The translations under genes were made by a program, and so were the position numbers. From Parasalinivibrio latis (GTDB lineage Bacteria > Pseudomonadota > Gammaproteobacteria > Enterobacterales > Vibrionaceae): 64,000 nt of DNA. Numbering within the stretch: position 1 is the stretch's first letter; each line of letters begins with the position of its first letter. Below the pieces are notes generated by a model. It ran no database searches. It had not been told where the DNA came from and saw only the letters and a list, made by a program, of their open reading frames with translations. Positions 42,538 through 49,850 of this stretch are shown piece after piece. The stretch is taken from the NCBI RefSeq assembly GCF_036825535.1, contig NZ_CP098812.1:1798001-1862000 (forward strand). Direction: 5' to 3'.

Positions 42538-43887
42538 TCAGGCAGGTACCATTACTGCTGTAGCAATAATCACAACGACAGTACCAACCAACACTGGAAC
42601 AGATGTACGTTTTACCACCTCAAATGGTGAAAGCTTTGCCATACCTGATGTAGCCACAATAACGCCGGATACCGGTGAAACGGTTCGGCCTAGGTTTGAA
42701 GCCTGCAACATTGGGATAATCAGGAATGCTGGGTTGATACCCATTTTAGCGGCTAATGGCGGAATAAGTTCCACAAAGGCATAGAACGGAGCGTTTCCGG
42801 ATCCAGTAGTCATCGCAGCCAATGTGGTGATTACAACGAGCAGCAACATCATGGCAATTCCGCCGGTTCCGGCCAATTCGGCCAAATGTAGAAGTTGATC
42901 GATGAAACCGACCGACATCAGGCCATGAGCAAAAACACCGGCGGCAACCAACAACATCACTACGCTGGAGAATGCGTCTGCCATCCCTTTGTAAGCCTGC
43001 TCAAGCCCGTCAAATACTGGCTTGATATCAAACCGCCGGGCAAACTCGATCATTGCAGATGTGGTCATGCAAATAACCAGGATCGTTATAATGTCGAGCT
43101 TCGGCGCGATATCCCCGTTGAAAACCAGAACTCCGGCAATTGGGGTAAACGGAAGCAAGGCATAGAAGGATGGGGCATCTGTGTGTATCTCATTGACGTC
43201 CAACACTTCATGTTTAACGCCTTCTTTGTTGTCCAGGTAGCGTTGCCAGAAATAGTGTGCAACGGCCATAGCAAGAATAGCGACAATGGAAATTGGTAAA
43301 GTGGTCTTAAATGCAAAGTCGATCAGCTCCATCCCGGACGCTTTGGCTGCAATCACCACATCCCCGGAGGTAGGTGCAAGAATAATGGCCGCTGGCGACG
43401 CACAGATCGCAGTGGCTGCACCACGGCTGATTCCCATATTCACCATCAGTGGGAACAGTGTTGCCATGAGAAGCACACCAAGGCCGGTAGCGGATGAAAC
43501 CGCGAGAGACATCAGGCAGGCCACAAAGTAGGTTGCCACCATGAGGATGTAGGGAGACTTGATAACACGCAGTGGGCGGGATGCCAGTTTAACAACCATG
43601 TCATTGGCGCCGATATAGCTCATATATGTCGCGAAGCCACACAACACCATAATCATCATGCCAAGGCCGCCACCACGGTTTTCAAGCAGCCATTTAACGT
43701 ACAGGAATATGTCTGTTGAAACATGCCCTGAGGACTGAATTGCACCAGGTAACACCTGTTTACCGAGCAACGCAGTTATAGCCAAAAGCACTAAACCGCC
43801 AGTTAGTAACACTCCAGTAGCGGAGTAACCTTTAAATATGTAGCGCCCAACGACAATGGCCACTACCAAACCAATCAAAAGCTCCAT
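42538..43887 (-). CDS. dcuC: C4-dicarboxylate transporter DcuC
   Basis: The 449-residue, roughly 12-helix transporter of the DcuC family exports succinate, or exchanges fumarate/succinate, in anaerobic growth. Recognisable segments are RYIFKGYSATGVLLTGG, GGGLGMMIMVLCGFATYMSYIGAND (in two parts), SSATGLGVLLMATLFP, APTSGDVVIAA and the C-terminal GRTVSPVSGVIVA. I start at ATG 43887, which has GGAAG eight bases upstream. The frame is open further 5', but the extra residues look random. A CRP-like site lies 151 bases upstream. Confidence 0.93.
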   Translation of the reverse strand: MELLIGLVVAIVVGRYIFKGYSATGVLLTGGLVLLAITALLGKQVLPGAIQSSGHVSTDIFLYVKWLLENRGGGLGMMIMVLCGFATYMSYIGANDMVVKLASRPLRVIKSPYILMVATYFVACLMSLAVSSATGLGVLLMATLFPLMVNMGISRGAATAICASPAAIILAPTSGDVVIAAKASGMELIDFAFKTTLPISIVAILAMAVAHYFWQRYLDNKEGVKHEVLDVNEIHTDAPSFYALLPFTPIAGVLVFNGDIAPKLDIITILVICMTTSAMIEFARRFDIKPVFDGLEQAYKGMADAFSSVVMLLVAAGVFAHGLMSVGFIDQLLHLAELAGTGGIAMMLLLVVITTLAAMTTGSGNAPFYAFVELIPPLAAKMGINPAFLIIPMLQASNLGRTVSPVSGVIVATSGMAKLSPFEVVKRTSVPVLVGTVVVIIATAVMVPA

Positions 43888-44232
43888 CACATCGACTTCC
43901 AATAGCGAATTTATCTGAAATAATTCTATATATAGATATATATACCTTAACAGGCGGTCACATCTTTCCACGCGACAGTGTTTTGGTATTGATCTGGCGC
44001 ATAAATTAATCCAGATAAATCACTGCAAGAAATCTTATGTGATGTTTGTCACCTTTCTTGATTTACCGAAATGAGTTTTTGTCATTCTGACATGCAAAAT
44101 CCAATGTTTACTCAGATTGAGGAATTTAAAGACCCCAAAGTATGAATTTTTAGCTCTTTTCGCATGGAATGCTCTTTGCAAAGACTCTGACACAACGTGA
44201 TTTGAAAACGCATGATTGTTGGAGGCCGGTTT
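43888..44232. promoter_or_regulatory. Divergent region dcuC / phosphoethanolamine-transferase-like gene
   Basis: 345 AT-rich bases with divergent promoters. A good CRP-like box lies at 44038-44053. A TTGATTTACC half-site near 44059 recalls FNR but lacks the second arm. No open frame is present. Confidence 0.4.
44038..44053. promoter_or_regulatory. CRP-like binding site
   Basis: TGTGA-TGTTTG-TCACC has nine of the ten core bases of TGTGA-N6-TCACA. It lies midway between dcuC and the divergent membrane-protein gene, so either could be the target. Confidence 0.55.
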
Positions 44233-45855
44233 ATGCTCGGAAGCAGTGAAAAACTGAAGGTGTTTACCGGGGTGATGCCGTTCTTTTACCCTTGGTTGGT
44301 TTTACCGTACACCTTTACGCTACTCGATACCTATTTCTTCATATTGAACCTGCTTGTTGCATTATGGTGTCTGAGCATCAGTGGCCTTCCGGGTCTGCTT
44401 ATTCGGGGAATGGTTTGGGCGTCGGTTATTGTGGCGGTAGTATCCATTTTGGTGACAGGGGGAATGCTAACCACAGGGGCTTTCCATTCTATCCTTCTTA
44501 CTAGTTCTTCTGAAATATATGGCTATTTTTCATTGGTTTACTGGCCATCAATGACTGGCGGCATTGTGATGCTGGTTATCTGTGGCGTCTGGTTCCTTAA
44601 AGGGGAAGGCAACGAATATTTCGCAAATCACAAAGGTGTATTATCCGCATCCCTGATTATGATGTTGGTACTTTTACCGGTGTTCAAAGCCATTAAGGAC
44701 AGCGATTTTGTCCAGACGATAGGCAAGGATCCGGTTAATCTGCTCTACGCATTCAGCGATATCCCTGCATACAATCTGTATCGGGTTGCCACAGTCTCAT
44801 TTAGAGAACGATACCTTAGCAAAGAACCATACGGTACGGAGCTTCCAAGCCACGTCGATACGGCTTCACTGGTGAATTTACCTGAAAAAATCATCCTTAT
44901 TCTGGGTGAGTCTTCGCGACAGGACGCTTACTCTCTTTATGGTGAAAAAATCAACTCTTCACCCAAGCTCCTCAGCCGTTACAAGGCGTCGGCACCTGGC
45001 CATTTTGCCCGTATTAGTAAAGTGTTTGCGCCTGCGCCAAACACACGGGAATCGATACCTCGTTCACTTTCATTTTCCACAGTGACAGGCAACCTTGCCC
45101 TCGGACTTCCGTATAAAACTATCCCCGCTATCTTGTCTGAACAAGGCTACCGAACCGTGTGGGTCACAACACAAACTCTGTACACCCGATGGGACACCTT
45201 CACTGCAAAGATTGCGACCAGTTCAGACAGAATTGTTCACAGTTCAGCTGATGGGACTCCTTGGACTGATATCAAAGCAGCCGAGGCAGTACTAAGTGAA
45301 CTTAGCCAACCAGGAAAGCAATTTGTCGTCCTGCATCTTTCAGGTGAACATGCGGACTACAGAATCCGGAACAATGAATTAATACCTAAGGAAAACACGG
45401 ACGAAATAAGGCGACAGGCTTCCGGAAAAGAGAATATTGATGACAAAAAGCTGAACTACCTGGCTTCAGTTCACCTGACTGATTCAATCATCGATTCCAT
45501 CATGGACTTTGTTGAAACCAAAGCGGAAAACGGTCTGGTGATTTATTTTTCAGATCATGGAGAAGTCATCGGGAAAGGGCACGGATTATTGCCAATCCAG
45601 CTAGAAGCTGAACTTTCGATTCCATTTGTTATATCCGGGCGGTATTCGGGAAAAATGGAGAAAATAATCGATGCTTACCGGGACGAAGAATACAACATCT
45701 TCAATACGGACTTCTTCCCTGAGGTTTTGATTCAAACGTTGGGTGGGGAGGTGATAGTACCAGAGGAAGCAAGCACGTTGACGTATTTTTCCATTGAAGG
45801 ATTTCCACAAACAGTAAAAGACGAAAGGGAGAGGTATTATGCGTCGAAACTTTGA
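44233..45855 (+). CDS. Phosphoethanolamine-transferase-like membrane sulfatase-fold protein
   Basis: A 540-residue protein with about five N-terminal membrane helices (residues 10-165) and a periplasmic alkaline-phosphatase-fold domain. The nucleophile region is ILILGESSRQDAYSLYG, with Ser where EptA-type enzymes usually have Thr. Metal ligands appear in LHLSGEHADYR and YFSDHGEVIGKGHG. This is the EptA/CptA architecture, so transfer of phosphoethanolamine or a similar group to an envelope glycan or lipid is likely. I use ATG 44233, which has GGAGG seven bases upstream. It overlaps the next gene by 17 bases. Confidence 0.85.
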   Translation: MLGSSEKLKVFTGVMPFFYPWLVLPYTFTLLDTYFFILNLLVALWCLSISGLPGLLIRGMVWASVIVAVVSILVTGGMLTTGAFHSILLTSSSEIYGYFSLVYWPSMTGGIVMLVICGVWFLKGEGNEYFANHKGVLSASLIMMLVLLPVFKAIKDSDFVQTIGKDPVNLLYAFSDIPAYNLYRVATVSFRERYLSKEPYGTELPSHVDTASLVNLPEKIILILGESSRQDAYSLYGEKINSSPKLLSRYKASAPGHFARISKVFAPAPNTRESIPRSLSFSTVTGNLALGLPYKTIPAILSEQGYRTVWVTTQTLYTRWDTFTAKIATSSDRIVHSSADGTPWTDIKAAEAVLSELSQPGKQFVVLHLSGEHADYRIRNNELIPKENTDEIRRQASGKENIDDKKLNYLASVHLTDSIIDSIMDFVETKAENGLVIYFSDHGEVIGKGHGLLPIQLEAELSIPFVISGRYSGKMEKIIDAYRDEEYNIFNTDFFPEVLIQTLGGEVIVPEEASTLTYFSIEGFPQTVKDERERYYASKL

Positions 45856-46756
45856 ATTGGCAGTGCCGTTCCTTCGGCCATTAATCATCTCTTTTGTGTT
45901 TTTAATTATATTATTTCAATTGGTTATGCTCATTCCGACACTTAAGCCTATTAAAGTGTTTTCGACATATTATGTCTGCCGAGTTGTCGAAGTTTTTGGT
46001 ATGGGCGTCGAGTGCAGTACGTTGCCTACGGTTAAGGTCATGCCTCCAGTAAAGACAGACGCTATTACCCTGGGTGTTGAAGAACCAAGAGAATTGGAGA
46101 TCTTTTTTAATAACTATACGTTACCGGGTCACGTTTATGCCCACAGAACAAATTCAGAACAGCGGGCGAGGGTATATAGCAAATACTACAGCGCCTTTGA
46201 AATAGATGCAGTATGGGATGGAGAAAAAGGTGTACTGGACATTTTTCACTGGCCTGAATACCAGTCTATAAACTTTCATTTCAATCAGCTTCTGGAGTCT
46301 GTCCCTAAAGGCAGCAAAATCTGGGTCGACCTAAAAAATCTAGGACCAGCTAATGCAGATGATGTAAGGCTCTATCTAAATGACCAGCTTGCCGTATCAG
46401 GTGGATTTTCAAAACAAGACATCATCATCGAAGCAAAGAATCCTCATGCATTAGCAATGATGACTGGCAGCGGGTATAAAACGTCTTACTATCTGCCGGC
46501 ACATGCTGAGATAGTGGGATGTGAAGACAATCAGCTTACTGTTGATGTCATCCAACACATTCAGTCGATGCCTTTGGATTACATATCATTCCCGTACACC
46601 CAACAGAAATATGTAGACCAATGCATCATCCCACAAACCGGTGACATAGCTCAGTTATCGTGGGGAGGTTTGCCGTTTGCTATTCCAGATGGCGCTCTTG
46701 AGCGGTACAAAGCATATATCGTCGATCATTCTGTTGTATTGAAAGATGCAATCTAA
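45839..46756 (+). CDS. Membrane-anchored periplasmic protein, GDPD/menorin-like, unknown
   Basis: A 305-residue protein with one N-terminal membrane helix (about 12-32) and a periplasmic domain. HRTNSEQRARVYSK, then FEIDAVWDGEKGVLDIFHWP, KIWVDLKNLG and DIIIEAKNPHALAMM resemble the strand ends of glycerophosphodiester-phosphodiesterase-like barrels (His, Glu-x-Asp, Asp-x-Lys, Glu-x-Lys). I infer a TIM-barrel hydrolase-like fold with low certainty. The 17-base overlap with the phosphoethanolamine-transferase-like gene indicates a coupled function in the envelope. It is the last gene before dif. Confidence 0.7.
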   Translation: MRRNFELAVPFLRPLIISFVFLIILFQLVMLIPTLKPIKVFSTYYVCRVVEVFGMGVECSTLPTVKVMPPVKTDAITLGVEEPRELEIFFNNYTLPGHVYAHRTNSEQRARVYSKYYSAFEIDAVWDGEKGVLDIFHWPEYQSINFHFNQLLESVPKGSKIWVDLKNLGPANADDVRLYLNDQLAVSGGFSKQDIIIEAKNPHALAMMTGSGYKTSYYLPAHAEIVGCEDNQLTVDVIQHIQSMPLDYISFPYTQQKYVDQCIIPQTGDIAQLSWGGLPFAIPDGALERYKAYIVDHSVVLKDAI

Positions 46757-46898
46757 ACTACATTCTGTTCAAGCAGCGAGAGATTTCAGCCAACGAGCAA
46801 ACAGTGCGTGACCTTGAGAGTTCGCAATTGGAAGCCTTGGTAGAATAAGAGCGTTAAGAATTCCAGGGAATTTCCTTGCTGTTAAAGATATACCACTG

Positions 46899-46926
46899 AG
46901 TACGCATTATGTATATTATGTTAAAT
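46899..46926 (+). other. dif, XerCD chromosome dimer resolution site
   Basis: The 28 bases read as XerC arm AGTACGCATTA, centre TGTATA and XerD arm TTATGTTAAAT. From memory this differs from E. coli dif at three positions, all in the XerC arm, and from V. cholerae dif1 at one. The centre and XerD arm are identical to both. XerC and XerD recombine chromosome dimers here at the septum under FtsK control. The gene-free setting, nearby matS sites, matP and the KOPS orientation all agree. Phages of the CTX type use such sites for integration. None is present here. Confidence 0.96.
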
Positions 46927-47120
46927 ACGATATGCAGCTACGCCAAATACTACTTCCTTCTGCTTATCAGTAGCTTCCCTTTCTTCTTTCGATGCGTTGC
47001 AATGCGATATGCATTAAACATAATTGTATTTACCATAAAATAGCTAATAAACATCCTTTTCAGTACTACTGCAAATTTCAGTTTGCCTGGTACTGCAAAG
47101 TCTTGTTGATTAGCGAAACA

Positions 47121-47154
47121 CAAAGAAGCCGGTGTTTGGGCGTCAGCTTCTTTG
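47121..47154 (-). terminator. uehC terminator
   Basis: The 9-base arms CAAAGAAGC/GCTTCTTTG enclose a 16-base loop, 30 bases past the uehC stop. On the minus strand TGTTT follows. Confidence 0.6.
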
Positions 47155-47183
47155 TCTATCCGCTGGACCGTCGGGAGATTCTT

Positions 47184-48461
47184 CTACCTGAAGGCCAAAT
47201 CTCTTAGAAACAACGCGATTTGTGGGAAGAAAATCAACGACACTGACACCAACAGCAGGATTATTACGAATGGCGGCGTGCCGCGTACTACTTCTACATA
47301 TGGTCGTTTGAATACGGCTATTGCTGTGAAAATGTCACATCCAAATGGCGGCGTCGCAGATCCTATGGCTGCCTGCAATGTCACAATTGTCCCCACCAAT
47401 ACCGGGTCTACGCCAGTGGCTTTAATCACCGGGGCAAAAATTGGGATCAGGATGAGCATCACTACAATCGGGTCTACGAACATACACCCGATAAAAAATG
47501 CAATTGAGATTATAACCAGCAACTCAATCTGCCCGGCTTCAGCAATTCCTATTGCTCCCAAGAGCTCCTGTGGGATCCTGGCAAAAGAAATCACCCAGGA
47601 AAATGCAGAACCGGCTGCAACCAGAATAAATACCACCGCTGTTATCAGCCCAGTCGAAAGCGCAATATCACCCAGCTCTTTCCATTTCACTTCACGAAAC
47701 ACCACCATCTCAAGAATAATGGCGTATAACACCGAAACAGATGCTGCTTCTGTGGGGCTGAAAATACCCGCGTAGATGCCGCCAATTGTGATTATCGGAA
47801 AACCGAATGGAAGCAATGAGTGACGAAATGCAGCCCACCGCTCCGGCCATGTAGCCTGCACCGCATTACGGACTTTTTCGCGGCCTGCATAGAAATAACA
47901 GTATGCGGAAAACAACACCATGATAAGCAATGCGGGCCCGATTCCGGCAATAAACAACTCGGCAACGGATGTACCGGACACCACGCCATATACAATCATC
48001 CCAATGCTTGGGGGAATCAAAAGCGCAAGATCGGATGCATTGATAATGAGTGCCAGCGCAAAACTGTCTTTGTAGCCATATTCCAGCATTTTCGGCCTCA
48101 TGATTGAGCCGATTGAGACGACTGTGGCTTGAGTAGAGCCAGAAACGGCGCCAAACATTGCACAACTCAGGGATGACGTAATTGCCAGCCCCCCTCTTAT
48201 ATGGCCGACAAACGCCATTGCAACATCCAGTAAACGCTTGGCCGCAACGCCTCGGGTAATGATGTCAGCAGCCAGAATAAACATAGGTACTGCAATAAGA
48301 GCGGCTGGCTTTATACCTGCTAACATTTGCTGAACGATAAAATCCGGGCTCATACCGAAAAAGAAAAGGAAACCGATCAGTGCTGCAGCAAGCAGCGGAA
48401 CCAACATTGGAAATCCTGCAGCTAATAAAACGATCATTGTAACAATCAGTACAGTTGTCAT
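47184..48461 (-). CDS. uehC: Ectoine TRAP transporter large permease (UehC/TeaC, DctM)
   Basis: A 425-residue protein with about 12 membrane helices of the DctM family: GFPMLVPLLAAALIG, then QQMLAGIKPAALIAVPMFILAADI, GAVSGSTQATVVSIGSIMRPKM and PTEAASVSVLYA (longer strings cut). It is the Na+-coupled import subunit of a TRAP system. The ectoine assignment comes from context: EnuR, the doe genes and the TeaA/UehA-like binding protein 5 kb away. It follows uehB after four bases and ends at a hairpin 30 bases downstream, close to dif. Confidence 0.9.
   Translation of the reverse strand: MTTVLIVTMIVLLAAGFPMLVPLLAAALIGFLFFFGMSPDFIVQQMLAGIKPAALIAVPMFILAADIITRGVAAKRLLDVAMAFVGHIRGGLAITSSLSCAMFGAVSGSTQATVVSIGSIMRPKMLEYGYKDSFALALIINASDLALLIPPSIGMIVYGVVSGTSVAELFIAGIGPALLIMVLFSAYCYFYAGREKVRNAVQATWPERWAAFRHSLLPFGFPIITIGGIYAGIFSPTEAASVSVLYAIILEMVVFREVKWKELGDIALSTGLITAVVFILVAAGSAFSWVISFARIPQELLGAIGIAEAGQIELLVIISIAFFIGCMFVDPIVVMLILIPIFAPVIKATGVDPVLVGTIVTLQAAIGSATPPFGCDIFTAIAVFKRPYVEVVRGTPPFVIILLLVSVSLIFFPQIALFLRDLAFR
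47326..47338. other. matS-like site (one mismatch)
   Basis: GTGAAAATGTCAC differs from the consensus at the fifth base only. It lies in uehC, 0.4 kb right of dif. Occupancy is doubtful. Confidence 0.25.
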
Positions 48462-48465
48462 GATG

Positions 48466-49026
48466 TTATCTCTCCCTGTCTTGATTGTTATGACCGCCCT
48501 GCACTTCCTCTACCTCCGTATGTATTTGTGGAGGCGCTTTTTTTCCGAGAAAAACAAGAATGCTGTCGATACCGTGGCGAAAGAATTGTACTGACGTGAA
48601 TGCGAGCCCTACAGGGACAACGGCATATACATAATGTAGTGGAACCTGCATTGCTGGTGATAAACGCCCCATCCTGCCGACTTTCATCAAATATTCAACG
48701 GCATACCAGGTAAGTAATGCCAACATGGCACAAGTAACAAAATTGATGATTGCTGTTGCCAATGCACGCTGTTTTCCTTTCAACATATCAAGGAAAGCTG
48801 ACATGCTAATGTGGCGGGATTGCCGGGCTGCATAACTGCTGCCTGAAAATGTCACGGCAATAATGAGGAAATAATTAAGCTCTTCAGAAAAATAAATGCT
48901 TTGGCTGAATAGGTACCTTCCTAAAACATTTGCTATTGAATTCAATGCAATAAGTAATATACCAGCAATAAGGATAAAGGCCTCAGCCCTTCGAATCGCC
49001 TCGTCAACCATGCTAATCCATCGCAT
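48466..49026 (-). CDS. uehB: Ectoine TRAP transporter small permease (UehB/TeaB, DctQ)
   Basis: A 186-residue DctQ-type protein with four membrane helices: AFILIAGILLIALNSIANVLGRY (cut in two), EELNYFLIIAVTFSGSSYAAR, ATAIINFVTCAMLALLTWYA and VYAVVPVGLAFTSVQFF. I start at ATG 49026, preceded by a purine-rich GGGGGGAAG. A promoter-like TTGACA/GATAAC pair and a candidate EnuR box lie 60-95 bases upstream, so uehBC is probably an independent transcript after the HAD gene terminator. Confidence 0.9.
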   Translation of the reverse strand: MRWISMVDEAIRRAEAFILIAGILLIALNSIANVLGRYLFSQSIYFSEELNYFLIIAVTFSGSSYAARQSRHISMSAFLDMLKGKQRALATAIINFVTCAMLALLTWYAVEYLMKVGRMGRLSPAMQVPLHYVYAVVPVGLAFTSVQFFRHGIDSILVFLGKKAPPQIHTEVEEVQGGHNNQDRER

Positions 49027-49082
49027 TACTTCCCCCCTCAAAGTGTTTGGGAGCTGGATATATCCATCTATGTTAACAAAAC

Positions 49083-49110
49083 GTTATCGCATCCATTTGA
49101 ATCATGTCAA
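49083..49110 (-). promoter_or_regulatory. Predicted uehB promoter
   Basis: On the minus strand there is TTGACA (49105-49110), a 16-base spacer and GATAAC (49083-49088). The -35 overlaps the shared 15-bp motif at 49108-49122, as expected for a repressor target. Confidence 0.5.
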
Positions 49111-49122
49111 TTGTCATGGATG
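49108..49122. promoter_or_regulatory. Candidate EnuR operator, copy 1
   Basis: CAATTGTCATGGATG matches CAATTGTCATGAATG at 51357-51371 in 14 of 15 positions. The surrounding CATGTCAATTGTCATG is nearly palindromic. It lies at the uehB promoter. Confidence 0.55.
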
Positions 49123-49160
49123 ATGAGATTTTCTGAATTGTTATTGTCTTGCAGAAAAAG

Positions 49161-49198
49161 AAAAAACCAGTCCCCAAGTAATAAGTGACTGGTTTTTT
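49161..49198 (-). terminator. Terminator after the HAD gene
   Basis: The 12-base arms AAAAAACCAGTC/GACTGGTTTTTT enclose a 14-base loop. The minus strand continues with T-rich sequence. It separates enuR-HAD from uehBC. Confidence 0.9.
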
Positions 49199-49220
49199 AT
49201 GAGGAAGGCTGGCGCGATGA

Positions 49221-49838
49221 CTATGCCAATCCAGTCAGCCTGCGAATTTTTTGGTAACAGGCTGCAGTTCGTTTGAAGTGGACAGTTTGGATACCTTTCG
49301 CAGTGGCGGCGGAAATATTCGGCTCCATATCATCAATAAATAACAGTTGAGCAGGCAACTTACCTGTATTTTCAATCAAGAGATCAAATATCTTTGATTC
49401 AGGTTTAACCATTTTGACTTGGCCAGAAATGATGGTGCAGTCGAAATTTTTAAAAAAAGCACGTTCCTTCAGATAGTCGTATGTTTCCACCGACATGTTG
49501 GATAAGCAGTGCATGCGTACACCGTTAGCTTCCAGTTCACTGATGAGGGCCAGTGTCTGTGGAATGTTACTCAGTGACGTTTTGGCCATCTCAAAACAGG
49601 CTAAAACCTTCTCAGCCGGTATACCTGTTTCGGCAACGATTCTCGGCAGAATTTCCTGCTCTGTCGTCATCCCTTTATCCAGTTCAAGCCAATAACCTGT
49701 GCCTATAAATGCCGAAAGCAATTGTGATTTTTCCTCTTCACTATCGGCTACAGATTCGGCAATTCCCTCGGGATCCCAGTTCACCACCACGTTTCCAAGA
49801 TCAAAAACAACGTCCACTGAAAGGGTTTTATCATTCAT
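49221..49838 (-). CDS. HAD-superfamily phosphatase, YihX-like
   Basis: A 205-residue HAD-IA protein. Motif I is VVFDLGNVVVNWD, motif II MHCLSNMS, the motif III Lys lies in ISGQVKMVKPES, and motif IV is LFIDDMEPNISAA. The first motif has the FDLGNV form typical of the YihX group. The substrate is unknown, perhaps a sugar phosphate or nucleotide. It starts 12 bases after the enuR stop, so it is cotranscribed with the regulator. A HAD gene is not a standard member of ectoine clusters known to me (Ruegeria has a usp gene). A strong terminator follows. Confidence 0.85.
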   Translation of the reverse strand: MNDKTLSVDVVFDLGNVVVNWDPEGIAESVADSEEEKSQLLSAFIGTGYWLELDKGMTTEQEILPRIVAETGIPAEKVLACFEMAKTSLSNIPQTLALISELEANGVRMHCLSNMSVETYDYLKERAFFKNFDCTIISGQVKMVKPESKIFDLLIENTGKLPAQLLFIDDMEPNISAATAKGIQTVHFKRTAACYQKIRRLTGLA

Positions 49839-49850
49839 ATTGTTCTCTCT

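Larger units (their letters stand above)
46757..47183. other. Gene-free gap carrying dif
   Basis: 427 bases between a plus-strand and a minus-strand gene, unusually AT-rich and without a credible open frame. It contains the dif site (46899-46926), a 9-bp direct repeat CGATATGCA (46928-46936 and 47005-47013), an inverted XerD-arm-like string at 47013-47023 and the uehC terminator (47121-47154). Confidence 0.8.

Noticed and set aside
46770..46850. Short frame near dif ending in a Glu/Leu-rich peptide (EQTVRDLESSQLEALVE)
   Set aside because: No start codon and no match I could name. It could be a remnant of a transposase or toxin-antitoxin gene but the evidence is too thin.
47005..47040. Possible second dif site
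   Set aside because: Only one arm resembles XerD binding sequence; centre and XerC arm do not fit, so it is not a functional dif.
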